Notes under the pieces: generated by a model | What the model saw: the letters and a program-made list of their open reading frames with translations, nothing else | Told to the model about the DNA's origin: nothing | The model's database searches: none | DNA from: Toxoplasma gondii ME49 | Lineage: Eukaryota > Apicomplexa > Conoidasida > Eucoccidiorida > Sarcocystidae | Length of the DNA stretch: 64,000 nt | Direction: 5' to 3' | NCBI RefSeq assembly: GCF_000006565.2 | Contig: NC_031468.1 | Coordinates: 992,001-1,056,000 of the forward strand | Translations under genes and position numbers: made by a program | In this document: positions 12,723-25,793 of the stretch, in pieces | Layout: the number at the start of each line of letters is the position of its first letter | Numbering within the stretch: the stretch's first letter is position 1

Positions 12723-15700
12723 TCACAGACTCTTCCTCAGCATGTGTAGGATCTGCAGCTGCGCCGATCTACCTGCGCTTCTAGCTCCTGATCTCTGTTT
12801 CTGTCCCTATCTCCGTGTCGCCTTCTCTTGCGATTTCTCGATATCTGTTGGCGCCCACACAACTAAATAAAATGCATGATGCGTCGTGCACACTCGCACA
12901 CCCATACTGAATGAAATGAATGCATGCGCGCACGCGCATGTGCAGCAAGTCTCTCTCTCTACCAACACACACACACACTCGTATCGACGCCTACCTAAAC
13001 ACAAGATGATCTGGTTATCTGCCTGGTGACGCAGTGCCTCACTTGCCTCGGTGGCCCTCCTCCGTGGCTAGCAAAGGATTGGCTTCCAGATCCTGAATCC
13101 AGTCACTCTGGATCACTGGCAGTTCGTCGCGGCTGTTGCGGGCAGTGAGAGCCGCGCCCCAGAACAGCAAGTTTCGTACGAGACTCGCGCGTTGTCCTGC
13201 AGCTGCAGCATGCAAACAGGTTTCACCTGTGGAATTCGGCTTGTTGAGAAGCGATGGTATCTCCTGGGGTCTTGAGGCACAGTAATGGCCGAAAAACTCG
13301 TCCCAAAAAGGCTCCTGGTCAAAAGACTCGGGTTGTTGACATGCCACAAGAACGGCAGAGTCCCCCGCAGCATTTGTCGCACCGGGGTCCATGCCGAACT
13401 GAAGGAAGTCGACTGCCTATGAACAGTTCGGAAGAAGGAAAATAAGGAATAACACAATTGCCTCCACGTAAACCAGCTCTGTAGTGTGCACATCCGTGCT
13501 TTGTAGCGCAGAACTATGTCCGTGATACAGCCATGTACCGGCAGAAGAGGACCGATGGTCCCCTCCCTGGGCCATCTGAATGACGTAGACGAGAGGCAGC
13601 ACCTGCCTTTCGAGGAATGAGAGCCGACATTTTATTCGAGGACTACTTGCAGTGTCTGTTTTGGGTAAAGCCCTCTGGCACAAGTGAAGGCAACAGACGG
13701 TTTTTCCTTTTCGACGCGCCACAATGTAGAACTCAAAAGTCCAATGCTCTCAAACTAATCCGGCGAGCCCTGTGCAACCCAGACAGAGGCCGCCTCTTGC
13801 AGAAGCCTGAGTGTTACAGGGGATCAGGTTCGTTACTACCACACGCTGCGTGCCGGCTGTGCTTGACAGCAGCTTAGCTAAGGAGGGATTTCCGATTTCT
13901 TTCGTAATCTACGTAGTGCAATCGGCGTGCGAATCGCTGTGAAAACTTTGTTGTTTTCCCGTCCAACAATTCGCACAACACAGTCCATGTGAATGCATCA
14001 GGGGGCCAGGGAGGTCCCTTTGAACTCGTCAGTTTTCACTCAAAAGAATGTTGAGAGACAAAGGTTTTCAGAATGCGGACCTGGTCGTAATCATGTCGCT
14101 TGATGGCGGAGGTCAAGGCTGTGTCGCCTTCGACATTTCGAGCATACTGATCCGCTCCTCGAGAGAGCAGATACGCAATGCATCTTCCTCGCGCATTAAA
14201 AAGTGCAGTTCGGTCTTGTGTGCCTAGGCAAAGAATCGCGGCATTTTTGGGTAAAATTTGTGAGTGAAGCAGACACTTCACAGAGGTTTTAGACAGTACG
14301 CAAATCGAGAAGTATATCTAATAGGATAGGCTGCACTGAGAAGGCTGCAGCAGTGGTGGATAAGAAATGGGACAATCTGGACCTTCTTTGAAAAACTCAT
14401 GTTCTATCGAGAGGCCCGCAGGCCAGTGCGTCGTGGGTTTACGTGCTTTATATATTTCATTCAGCCGAGACAAGTGGAAATGCAAACATGGTCCTTCTGT
14501 TGTGCATGAGAAACGTCAGCCGGTGACCCTTCTTTGCGACACAGCTGTGGTTTGCGGGTCCTCAGGCGAATAGGAGAGAACAGTGAGATGCCAACACATG
14601 AGAACGCATGATAGTTTTCGAGAACAAATGCCGGGACACCAGACAGAACTATGGGTCAGATGCCCTTGGTCTAACCGTCGAACCGTTTCGATGGGGGGGA
14701 TATGCAAATATAGTTCTATTTTTAAAAGTTTCAGATAAATGACATGCGAACACTCGGACAAACTTTCACAGCTAAAAGTGTTCAATTTCAATATCCTCCG
14801 ACATTAAGGTTGGGAATGACTGTAGCACCCCAGAAATTCCACATCGGTTATATTCTAGGCGTAATGTATGTATTACTGTTGTCACGCGTATGAGCGTATA
14901 AAAGGTTTCCTTGTCTTATTTAACGATCGTCTCAAGGGACATCTAACATCAACGGACTTCTAACCTGAGCTCCGTATATTAACGTCGCTACAGCACGTCT
15001 CGACAAGATATTCGAGACATTTCTCGGAAAAGGCTGCAGCATGCGCGAGGATCGACTGGCATCCAAAGATCTCGACTTCAGCTGGTCGCGGAGGTTCTGG
15101 CTGGTCTGTGTCGGACGATCTCTCGGAGTTAGGTTGCTTTGCAGTGTTATCGTCTTCCGCTGCTATAGCAAGCTCCAGGGACTACAAAATATTACACACC
15201 CACACACAACGCACCACACCCCATATTTGCTTGGATTTTTGGCAAAGGCTAAGAAGTGAAAACGGTATTCGGAAGAAGGAAACTATTCAATTCGAGACCC
15301 TGGTCTATATCGATGTCGAAATATTGCTTTTTCTTGAAGAATCAGAGTACCTTGTTTCGGGAAGCCAGGATTCATGTCATCTTGTGGTAACTTCCCAAAA
15401 CTAGACACAGACACAGAAAATTGGAAGGACTATGCGTTCTGCTTGTGCCAGACTTTTGGGGGCGTGGTCCGACACGCCACAACACCATCCTGTTTTAAAA
15501 AGCGGTTTTTCGTCAGCTAGACTTCTTCCAGAGGGCTGGCCGCCACAGAGGGTCTGCGCCCACCCATGTGGTTCCTGTGAAACAGTTGCCGACATTCTTG
15601 TTGGAAAGACCGTTCTCTTCCGGTGAAGAAGGCCCTGTTGATTATTTTTTTACCTTCACGAAACCTTCAAAATCATTGTCTTGAATGCATCCAAACACAG

Positions 15701-15791
15701 TGCTCCAGAGGTCGGCGGAGGGGCTCTCTGGGGTGACGTAGAGGGCGTGCCGTCTGTGAGCACCCAGATAGTCTTCTGCTTCAGTTCCCAT
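12723..15791 (-). CDS. Ankyrin-repeat protein
   Basis: Exons: 15654-15791 (ATG at 15791, preceded by an in-frame TGA), 14081-14275, 13043-13416 and perhaps 12723-12792. The first two junctions are phase 0 and rebuild ankyrin repeats: DLWSTVFGCIQDNDFEGFVK is followed by a repeat with TALFNARGRCIAYLLSRGAD, then NVEGDTALTSAIKRHDYDQ, then AVDFLQFGMDPGATNAAGD and GETCLHAAAAGQRASLVRN. Ankyrin repeats are protein-binding solenoids; nothing here shows a partner. The 3' end is the weak part. The third exon either stops at 13039 or uses donor gtgagg to reach a short last exon ending KSL at 12723, or is spliced on into the DUF4201 gene downstream. The predicted length is about 235-260 residues if separate. 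Coding status is well supported; gene boundaries are not. Confidence 0.65.
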
Positions 15792-18700
15792 TTTTCAGCT
15801 CTTTGGAAAACACATGTTCTCTAACAGCCTCGGATAGTACCCCCTGCAGATCCAGAATGGGCAAAATAGGGTTGGCGATACAGACTGCCGATGAGGTTTG
15901 GCCGTGCTTCTGCAGGGTAGATCCCTCAAAGGCCAGGGCATGTTACGCATCCCTCAGGGACTCCGTAGGAGTTGCATGGACAAATCGGTGATGGTCTTGC
16001 GAGGTAACTAAACAGCGGCAACAAGCATACTTCATGGTTTGTACAAAATGCTTCTATAGCCTCCGGCAAAGAAGATAGTCAACTGGATGCCAAGTCGGTC
16101 ATGGCAAGAAGAGAAGAGCGGGAAAGTCGCTTTGTTTCACGGGCGAACAAAAGAAGGACTACACTTTTGTTCCGTCACACAAACCGTGTGAGAGCTGCCT
16201 CGAACGACGCAGAGAGCGTAACTGTTTATCTTCCAAATGACAGAAAAAGGCTTCTAAGTATGTCCATCGTAAAGAGAACAGATTGGTGATCACTGCGTTC
16301 TGTGTACGTATGGAATCAGACACCGAGACGTATACTGAACACAGTTTGCACATAACCACACACGCAACCTGGATTTCAGGATTGACTTTTCCCCGTTCTA
16401 GCAGTAGATGGCTTTGTTGCGTTTCTCTTCAGTCATCATTCGAGGGTGCTGAGGAAGCGACCGGCCTCAACGTTCTATAGCATTTAAGCATGCATTTGCA
16501 TTCCAGAGACAGAAAACAACCCACACCCGTCCTTGGAGCCAATATCACTACACCGTTGCCTTATATCATCTGAACCCGCAAACATTGGTTCACGAATACG
16601 TTTCATTTCCAAGTAAAGACCCGCATTCGTGTCTGAATGTCACCTGATATCCCCTGAACACACCAGGGAAATGTTGCACGAGGGTCAAGAGAGAAGCCAA
16701 CGGTAGAATGTGGTTTGCGTGGTCTCTATGAATCTTAATCAACTCATTCACGCGGGTCTTTGCTCGCTTGGATCCTGGGTCCTTGTAGTTTCAAGGTCTT
16801 CCCTCGGTATGAAGCCGATCTTGTCGTCCCTATGTTTTCTAGGAAGATGACACATTTTCGTTCAAGTGCGCGTTGACTGGGTGTTTGTCCGTCCTTTTGA
16901 ACAATGTCACGGCAAAAGCAGTTCAGGAAACACTTTGTGCCTCGAGGGTAAAACACACCAAAAGCAACTTTACGGAACGAGCTCGTCGCTTGTTTGGCGT
17001 GGGACGAGGGCCCCAGTGGACTTCGCGAGCACCTCGTGAAAAATAGCTCTTGCCAGCTGCGGTTTCGGTTTTATGAATAGGCTTCACAGGACAAATCGAA
17101 GCAGACATATAAGTTCACTCCACCTTAAACTACGCGCTGTTTTGGGCCCCCCACCTCCAAACTGGAAAAAAATGCTACGACGACTCTGGTGTTCACTAGC
17201 CGTTTGCTCGTCATGTCGCGCCCCAATCGCAATGTAAATTCAAGGTTTTCTGATTCCTGATGCTTCAATGAACAAAACTTCTCGCGTCACTTTCACAATG
17301 GAATTACACTGAAATGCGTATCACGTAGTGCAATTATTTCCCTGCATCTCCGCAAAAAATGGTGAAGACCCTACAACTATCGGAGCATACGTCTACCTCG
17401 TACATAACAAAAAAGCTCCCACATACCTGCTCTGCGAGGCGCAGCGGAAATACACGAGCATGCAATGCGAGCGATCCCCCAGCGACGGCGGAATTGCCTC
17501 GTGCCTTGAAACGGGTGGCATAGCGACCCTCTGTTCGACCCGTGTTCTGGAAATATCGCAGGACTACAATTTCCGGGTTCCTTGCAAATCACGTGACGCC
17601 GATTTTGGGGTCTTGTTTGCTATAGCGACGTTGTGTCTGTTGATGGAGTTCGCTTCTGCATCAGACCGCCACTTCGCGATACTGCACTCGATGAGTTCCC
17701 AGATGGATCAAGGCTGCATGTACGAAGTTACGCCTTTTACCATAAACCTCCTGTGTCGTTTGTTGGTACTCGTCTAACGGATGCTAGTGCCCATGTTGCC
17801 ACAAAGTCCATCGGACGTTTGCTCCGCTGTTCAGCTGGATTTCCCAATTCACTCAGTAGCTCAGGTCATTATCAGTGTTTGGACAAGGTTGGCACCGAGG
17901 AATGCAGCAAGTTCTCTGCCACGAGATGCAACATGCTGACTACGTGCAAAGGCAGCTACTGCCTGGTGTAAATAAGTGACAACGCAGAAAGATGCGCACC
18001 GCTTACGATGCGTGTCGCCAGATATCACATCGATGCTCGGCGCCTGCGGATCGCTTCAGCACATAGTCCCAGTTGTGATATCTACACTGCAGAATGCAAG
18101 GATTCATAGATAAGTATGCACCTTTGATGTAACGCTGCCCAACACGCATTCTCAACCAGAGCACCGCGCCGCGGACTGTTCTGGAGCGGTGCGCGGTAGA
18201 GGGTACCCTTTTCAAAACATTTAGTGTTGCAAGGGTATAGTCTATACACGCATGCATCTTATATACTACGAAGCTGCCACCCACCGACGCAGGAACTAAA
18301 AGCGGGCACGCATAGCTTTGAGGGTCAACTCACGAGCTCCTTGCCAAAACAAACATATGAATCGGAGAAGATGTCCCTCGCGTGTGCCGAATGGCAACGC
18401 GCTGCCTCAATGACACAGATCGCCACGGCGTCTGGCATTTGAAGGCACTGTTCATCCGTAGCAAATGAGCGAAAAGCCACAAAAGAAATTGGGGGATAGT
18501 GCACAAACTGAAACAACTGAACACAATTCTTCACAAGCGGGGTCGTCACCACAGCGTGGGATGACACAAATTGACCTCCCGCGTCACGCGGGAGCAGACT
18601 GCGAGCTTGCCGTGGTTTTATACACAGAAAAGATCGGTACTCCATTCTGTCGAAACGTGCGTCAACTGACGGCCACTACTTTTCGAGCCACTCATCCCAA

Positions 18701-19411
18701 ATTGTCTCTGATTTTGTGCTTAGCTCTCCGTGAGGCTTACGCTTAAAAAACACGAAAAACAAGTTATACAGTCGTGGGAGAGCAGGCTTGTCGTTCCGTG
18801 ACGGGCACTCAGCTGACAGGAGCGCAGGCGATCGCGAAGCACGATGCTTGCTGGCTCTGTCCCCCGAGAGCTAGTCGTCCTTCACTCACAAAAAAATCCC
18901 CTCAACTCCCGCTCGTAGATTCATTACAGAAGCTTACTGCTGCGACAACGTAACATACATATCCCTCGACAAAAGGAACTGAACAGGGAAGATCTCGACA
19001 AGCACACGCTCCCTCTCTGCACTGAGCAAGGCAGTCTTCTCCAGAAGAAAACTGCTCGTAATTTCGAAACTCGACTGTGCGTTTTAAAGCTGTCATCTAA
19101 GAATGCCAGCACGCGCCTCCGAGATTCGCCGCGCTAACTCTCCAATCCCGCGTCTCAAGACTTTTGTTGCATTTCACAAGCTACACGGCAATTCGTGGAC
19201 GCCAATTGGCTTCGCACGCCTCGTCGAGAGCATTTTGTTTGTTTGCCTTTACTGTTCGGCGAATTGTGGATCCAGTTGATCGGCTGCACCGGTGAAATAG
19301 TCTAGCTTCCACGCACGGCACACACAATTTCCGTTTCGTTTTTTCATCTGGGATTTTTTTCGGGAGGCACATGACTGAAAACAGGCACAAGTTCGCGTGC
19401 ACTAAGCTACT
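15792..19411. other. Region between ankyrin and kinase genes; scattered coding-like segments
   Basis: No complete gene could be built. Minus-strand segments look like exons: 16800-16956 has an ankyrin-like DGQTPSQRALERKCVIFLEN; 18330-18450 reads PDAVAICVIEAARCHSAHAR and ends at a perfect GTGAGT donor; 18093-18213 reads GTLYRAPLQNSPRRGALVEN and then a stop; and 18940-19072 reads EKTALLSAERERVLVEIFPV and then a stop. They could be extra 3' exons of the kinase, 5' exons of the ankyrin gene, or remnants. The plus strand carries a separate ORF pair at 17313-17971. The DNA here is less GC-rich than in the recognised genes. Confidence 0.35.
17313..17971 (+). pseudogene. Cys-containing ORF with an apparent frameshift
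   Basis: Two overlapping plus frames each look coding on one side of a TTTTGGGG run at about 17604-17610. The upstream frame (from 17313) reads YVYLVHNKKAPTYLLCEAQ and ends sensibly at SRDADFG. The downstream frame continues VCYSDVVSVDGVRFCIRPPL to a stop at 17971 after KGSYCLV. A one-base difference in the G run would make a single ~218-codon frame containing many Cys residues. No usable intron fits between them. I recognise no family. It could be a pseudogene, a sequencing or assembly error in a homopolymer, or an exon pair of an unseen secreted protein. Confidence 0.35.
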
Positions 19412-22400
19412 CTACTTGACTCGTCGTGTGTTCATTCCATACGCATTCAAGTCACTTGCAGTAAAGAGCTCGAGAGTCCTTGCAATCTCCAGAGCCGATG
19501 GCCGCTCACGCGGGGACCATGAGAAACAACGTTCGAACAGTCTCCTTGCTGCAGGGTGGAACCACGAGGGGACGGCGGGTCGCATTCTCTTGCACATGAT
19601 TGCGTCAATCACACCTGCAAAAGTACACACGAAAACTTGGATGTATATGTTGGAAGCTAACTTACCGACCGAACAACCCCTTTCTTTGAAACACGTTTCC
19701 CTCCCCGCCGTCAGTCTTTTCAAGAAGTCTCGTGACTTATTTTATGATCCTTATCAATAAGAGCATGCCACCACTGTCCAAATGTTCACTGAACACACGT
19801 TAAGCACTGAACACCCTGTGGGGTTGCGACTCTAAACAACCTGAGTCATCAAATGCCATGTGAGCGTCGTCGCCTTTCCCCCCCCCCCTCCCCCCATCCC
19901 AGACACCCGGCATCTACTCGGAAATTGTTACTCTACCATCTGCACCTAACGACAAATGCCAACTGTGGGCACTCCGGGACAGAAGCCCGGCTGATCGCCT
20001 GTTCGCTGAAATCTTACCGTCGTTAGAGTGGATTTCTTCGAAGGGGATAGGACCACCAAAAATTTCTATGAGGCAACACGCAAGGCCCCAAATATCTGCT
20101 TTTTCGTCAATCAACGTCCCCGTGGCGAAACATTCTGGCGCCATGTATCTCGGCGAGCCTCCGTTGTCATCGAGGAGGAGTTTGCCACTCGCTTCCAGAC
20201 TGCGAGTCTTGCCAAAATCGCACAATTTGAGCCCGCTCTGCACACAGGCAAACCCCAGCAGGGTTCAGCTTTTGGAACACTCGAGGATGTCTCACATCCA
20301 CCACAGACACAATCACAGAGCGGAAACAAACGGCGAACGTGAAAGACAGGAGGCTTCCTACCGTAAGTGCACAGATAAAATAAAACCAGCAGTAGCTGTT
20401 AAACTATGGCAGCGTTTAGCGCCGTTTTCTCGCTCCTCGCTCTTTGTCACTGTGGAGACTCTCGTGAAAACCCGGAGGCGACATGCGTGCCTTTCTGCTC
20501 TATTGCGACGGGGCAGAGATTTGACAAACAGTCAACACGGCACCGCGAACTTTGGGTCCGGCTTGCTCGCTGAAGCACGGAGGCAGCTACCTAAACAGCC
20601 CTGTGAGTGTGAACGAGCCTCGCTTACCACTCCGTCTACAATGAGATTCGCCGTTTTCAGGTCCCTGTGAACCATGCGCTTTTCGTGGTGCATGTAGTGG
20701 ACAGCTTGAGTGAGCTGTCGGGAGAGGACGAGACGTCTTTCCGCCGCCACCAGCACCTTGTTTTCATACAGGAGATCAAAGAGGCTGCCGCCCGGCAGGT
20801 ACTCCATGACAATGCCGACGCAGCCGGGGTCGAGGCACATGCCTAAATACTTGACGATGTGAGGGTGGGCGTCCATGGCCCGGAACGAGTTCATTTCCCG
20901 TGCTATGGAGCGCAGAGCTTCCTGCGTGAGTACGCCGTGGGCTTGCTTCACAGCCACTGTCTGGCCTCGCCACGTAGCACGCGACACAGTCCCGAAACTC
21001 CCTTGACTGATTGGCGCGACGATGCAGATGTCCTTGAATGGAACGAGTTCCTTCGTCGGCAACTGGAAAACCAGTTCCCGGTGGTCTCTGCACTCCACCA
21101 CGCGAACGCCAGTGTCGCGCGCGGTGAACGCGCGCAAGACGCCACCCGTGCAACTCGCCATCGCCATCAACTGCCCGCGATGCGACAACGTCGTTTTCTT
21201 CCCGCACAGCGACACTCGGAGCACATGCATCGAGACCGAACCTTCCGAGGGTTCTTGGCGGCTTGTCTCCTTTTTCTGCGAGACCGCAGGGATTGTGCCG
21301 CGGGTGAGGCAAGTCCCCGGCGCCTGCGTCGTCGACTTCGTGGCGGCCGCCGTAAATCCCGGCCGAACTTTCACGTTCGGCTTCACTTCCGCTGCATGCG
21401 ATGACAACCGCGTGCAGGTGGAAGCTGCGGAGACACCGCGGACCTCTGGAGGAGGGGCGCTGCACTCGGAAGATCGCTGACCCAGCGGCGCGTCCTCGCC
21501 TTCCTTGCATGCCGCCGACTGTCCCTCCACCGCGACAGGCTTTGCCGAGATCCCTGGAAGAGGCCGCGGCGCAGCCACAAGAGCTGGTCTCGCCGCCGGT
21601 GCCGGTCCCGGCGGCCGGTTCTCCTGGTTCGCCGTTAGGAAGGCCCAGGGATTTTTGATGGCATGCTTCGGCGGGGCGCCTCGAAGGCTGACATTTCCTT
21701 GCCGCGCATCTTTAGACGACACGGCGGGCACATTCCTCTTCACAGAGGAAATGTGGATATCGCGGTAGACTCCAGTCTTGGCAAACTGGGCAGCTGCGGC
21801 CGTTTGCAGCACCCGGCGGACAGGCTGTTGCGGAGTTTGGCCACCGGACACGGGCGGCGAGACAGTTGGCGCGATTCCTGTCGCTCCTTTTGGTGGAGTT
21901 AAGAAGAACATGCCGGTGGGGAAAGGCAGAAGCGGTGCGGGCAGGCTGTGCGAGGGTTTCGACCCGCGCGGAGTCGCGGTCGGGAGATTCCCGAACGAAC
22001 AGCGACCCACTTGTGCACCTGCATTCTGCACCTTCTGCGTATCGTACACGCTTTGCGACTTCACATACTGTGAGTACAGACACTCGAGGTCTGGCGTGGC
22101 CATTCCGTTCGGATCCGCGTTCCCACTCTGCCTGAAGCCGATCTTCTGCGCTTGCGGCTGCGCGGCCGAGAAAGCCACCTGGGAGCGATCCGAAGGCACT
22201 TTGGTGAAGAGGACACCGAAGCGAGGAGTCTTCGCTCCCGCCTTTACAGAGAGACATTCGTTTCCCTGCAAAGTGTCGACGCTCTCGGCCCCCGCCGCAG
22301 TGACCTGCCCGCCGTAGGTTTGCCGAATGTACTCGGCGACCGTGCGGTAACTCTCCGGGGAAAGCGGGGCAGTTCCTGCACACAGAGCGCCTTGAAAGAA

Positions 22401-23159
22401 GACTTCCCTCGGACTCCCTTCAGAAAAGTCAAAGTTCTCTACCGGGGCTGCAGCCTGGAGGCTTGGGGTTTCCGACCCCCACGCCCCACGAGCCTTAAGT
22501 CGGGTTCCCTCGCGGGCACCGGTGGTCCCAGTTGAGCTTGAGTGAGGATCTGCAGTGCCTGACAAAATCCCGCCAGACTGAGAAGTCTGAAGTTCGAGAC
22601 TCAAAGACGAAACGATTTTCCCTCCGCTCGCTGCGTGATGTATCTTAGGCCTGCCAGGAGACAGCGGTGCTGCCTCGTTGTCTCTGGGTCTTTCCCTGTC
22701 CCCGAGGTCTTTCGATGCACTTTCCGCCAGCCGCGGTGACGGCCACCCAGCAGTGTGAGTGACGGGTGGAAACGTTGCTTTCGCGTTGTTTCTGGATGTC
22801 TTTCCGATGGCGGAAGATGGCTGCAGTTTCGTCACACACGGGGCGGGTCCTGTCTCCGGAGAGGGGTGTCGCACATCCCAGCAGGGACTGCTCAAGGGGA
22901 GGTACACCAGAGGCGCGCCAAGAGAATCTGGGTTTTCAGAGAACACACTCGTGGGCTGAAGCAGTTTTACCGGCTTAGCCTCAACGTCTGTGGCTCTTTT
23001 CCCCAAAGACTTTTCAGAAATATCTCTCAAATCGGCCGGCCAAGACCCCAGAACGCGCACGTTGTCGGCGTGACTTTGCGCGGCCGGAAAAGGCGCCTCG
23101 CAAGCGGAAAGCCGAGACACTCCGCCCGGAGGGCCTGGTGCCACACTCGTCTTCGCCAT
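19412..23159 (-). CDS. TKL-like protein kinase with long disordered N-terminus
   Basis: Three exons: 20628-23159 (ATG at 23159, MAKTSVAPGPPG), 20018-20237 and 19412-19614, joined in phases 0 and 1 with donors GTAAGC and GTAAGA; about 984 residues. The first ~700 residues are low-complexity Ser/Pro/Ala-rich and have no recognised domain. The kinase domain spans about residues 710-975: glycine loop GSFGTV (~720), VAVKQ lysine (~738), REMNSF in helix C, HRDLKTANL catalytic loop (~829), CDFGKTRS, GSPRYMAPE and DIWGLACCLIEIF. All catalytic residues are present, so it should be active. LVPFKDICIVAPISQGSFGT upstream of the loop and the RPSALEI end resemble TKL (Raf/EDR1-like) kinases. The substrate is unknown. 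The C-terminus after RTLELF is uncertain, because a further exon could be spliced on. It is divergent from the TSP1 adhesin gene. Confidence 0.9.
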
Positions 23160-24743
23160 GTCTCGAATTCGAGGGTTCTCTCCCCGAAACTTCAAAGGAT
23201 GCAGCGAGTTATGTGTTTCTACGTTTCAGAAAAGGGGGTTTCTATGATTTTCCGTCGGACGGACACCCGCGCGACTCTCGAGGCGATCAAGGCGCCAGCG
23301 TGCTTTGTTGCACGGGCCTTTGCCTGGGCTGTCCAGGGTACAGAACGGCTCTAAGAAAAGGGTCGAAAGAAACGTTTCTACCTCTGGCATGGGTTGTCCA
23401 AGGAAACCATTCACAACCGCGGAAGCATGTTGCCGCGCGGCGAAGCGAGGTGCCATGAAGTTCCCAAGACATCTGCGGTCAGCTACACACAACCACAGAA
23501 ACACAAAACGATTCACATTCGCGACAAACCCACACAGGCGCTCTCGCAGCTCGCGTCGCTTTCACAACTTTCGGAGCTTTTACTGCTTGCGTAGCATTCA
23601 TAGTTCGACCATGCTCTCAGACACACCAGTCGTAGAATTCACCCGCTCGCTGCGAAGGGCCGTCTACGCATGGATGCCTCGGCAAAGCTTCCACAAAAAA
23701 CGACGCCCTGAACTTGGTACGAGAGACGGAGAAGGCGCGGCTTCGACCTGATGGTGTACTCGTCAAAGCCCAGTGTATTTTGTGAAGTTTCCCCCCGAAA
23801 TTTCTGCTTTCTAAAATCGGAACCTTCACAGAGGCAGGCTGCCGATACTGATCGCTCGGAGTGCCAGGAGCAGCCTCTGCGCCTGAAAATTGTCGATGCG
23901 GAACTTCTTTGCGCGACCTAGCAAGAGGGCGAATGACACAGTTTTATAGAGCCAGAGACTCGGAAAAAACGCTGTCCGTGTGCAGGGAAACACCTTTGCA
24001 AAGTGGCTTCGTTTCAAGGATCCACAGGAACCCCGGACTGCTGGCCTTGCTAGTGCACGCGAGCTAGGCACGACCTTCTCACGCGGCACAGGTGCCACGA
24101 ACAGCGCACCCTCCGGTATTTTCTCGAACTGCAAAGCCGAAGCGCAAGAGCGCCTTAGATTTCCCCGCAAATTTTGTCTGGCCAGGGAGAAAAAGGACAA
24201 GACAAAGGAAGCAAAGAATTTCTCGACCCCGACCCAACTGCTCGCACAGACTTGGCTGGCACCTTCCGGCCTCGCCTTTCCTTGGGCACCACGGCCGTGG
24301 CAGGTTGCCCCGGAATGCAAAGAATGATCCCAAGAAAACCTCTGCCACCTGAAACGCTTCGTCTGAAGCCCGGGGAACGAGAACGCAGGAAGAGAACAGA
24401 ACTCTCTGCATTTCGGTCACTTTAAGACTCATCAGCTGGGGCGTTCGCTGTGAATTGGACGGTGTCGTCCGTTCTCTGTCGTGGACTCCGATGAAGCTAG
24501 CGGCGGTGGCACCACCGTTTTTTCATCGTTCGGGGTAAAAATGTTACGAGCAGCGAACTTGAAAAGAAAAGAATGCTTGACATCAAAATAAGGCACTTTT
24601 CCGGCGCCAACACTCTCCAGCCACACAAGACGCGCTCGACGAACGGGTTTTGTCAATATGCTTGTCATTAACGAATGCGCTGGCGCGAAGAAACAGTTGC
24701 AAGTCGTCACCGCCCTCACTGCCCTCCTATGCTGTGGTCATTG

Positions 24744-25144
24744 CGTACCGGATCCGTGTTCTACTATACTTCTCATGACCATCATGTTACGCGCGTCTCT
24801 CAGAGTGGTATGGAGCGTATTTTTGCAAATCCAACCCTCTTCTTTGAGATACGCTTCCCTACTTGCCATCAGTAAGAGCCTATAATCCTCGACGTCATGT
24901 GACCTCTGTAATTTAAAGGAACATTAGACCGAACCTGCGATGGTGAATATGTATTGGATGCTTGTATAGAAGCGGCTGAATGCCACAAAAAAGATGCGAA
25001 TTTTAGGTTTTTCTCGTCGCGCAGTCCTACCACACGAGAATACGTAAGTGTATCGTGTGGGGGGCCTTCATAACTCGATGCATCCAAGAAACTGAAATTT
25101 CTCCCTTCCCGTTTCGAGTCTTCTTCTGCTGGTAAATCTCTCAT
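24744..25144 (-). pseudogene. Copy B of the duplicated ORF pair, apparently decayed
   Basis: The minus frame from ATG 25144 (MRDLPAEEDSKREGRNFSFL) stops at 24869 after RIIGSY, where copy A reads RVIGFS and stays open. Beyond that stop, a shifted frame resumes the resemblance: CKNTLHTTLRDARNMMVMRS, then IVEH, against HTLSDAALHSLNMMVVKSTV and EH in copy A. The stop plus frame change suggests loss of function, unless the two parts are separate exons. No family is recognised. Confidence 0.35.
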
Positions 25145-25793
25145 CAGCCTACGACGACAGTCTAAAACTTTTGAAGACTTTTTGAGTCCCCTCTCTGTCT
25201 AAACGGGATCTAGGTCTGCTGCTTCCACTCACTGAACATGACAGTACCGTCTTTGTTTCGTAGACACAGCCGCAGGCACTCCGCTTTTACGAGAACGACT
25301 GTCGCCAATATCGTTACCACACTTACGAGATACAGACATCTGGGTCCTTTCACACGGTCGCTGTCAATGGGCAGTTTCACACCGCAACTCCACGTGTTTG
25401 TATGCTTTGTCATTAAACGCGAGGGAATTCTGGATACTCAGTCCCCGAGCATTCCTATGGAACTTCGATTTTGATGCGATTCTTTTGAGCAACATTTTTT
25501 TCTGCTCTCTGTGGAACAAGAGATTCACACACAAACGACCTTCCCAACCATCAATCGCACGGTACCTCCAACGCCGCGTTATTCACATTGTAGCCAGTTG
25601 GACGAATGCCTTTGTTTCCCGGAGGGACTCTTTTGGTTTGATTGTAAGTACGCAGTGAGCTAAAGAAACCCAAGGGACTTGATAAGCACCACTAGATTCA
25701 TACAGACGACGAAAAGACTCCGCGATTTGAGATCGGCCCCCGAACCCTGTTCCATTCTTGCACTGCTTGACACACTTGCCTGTATCATTCTTC

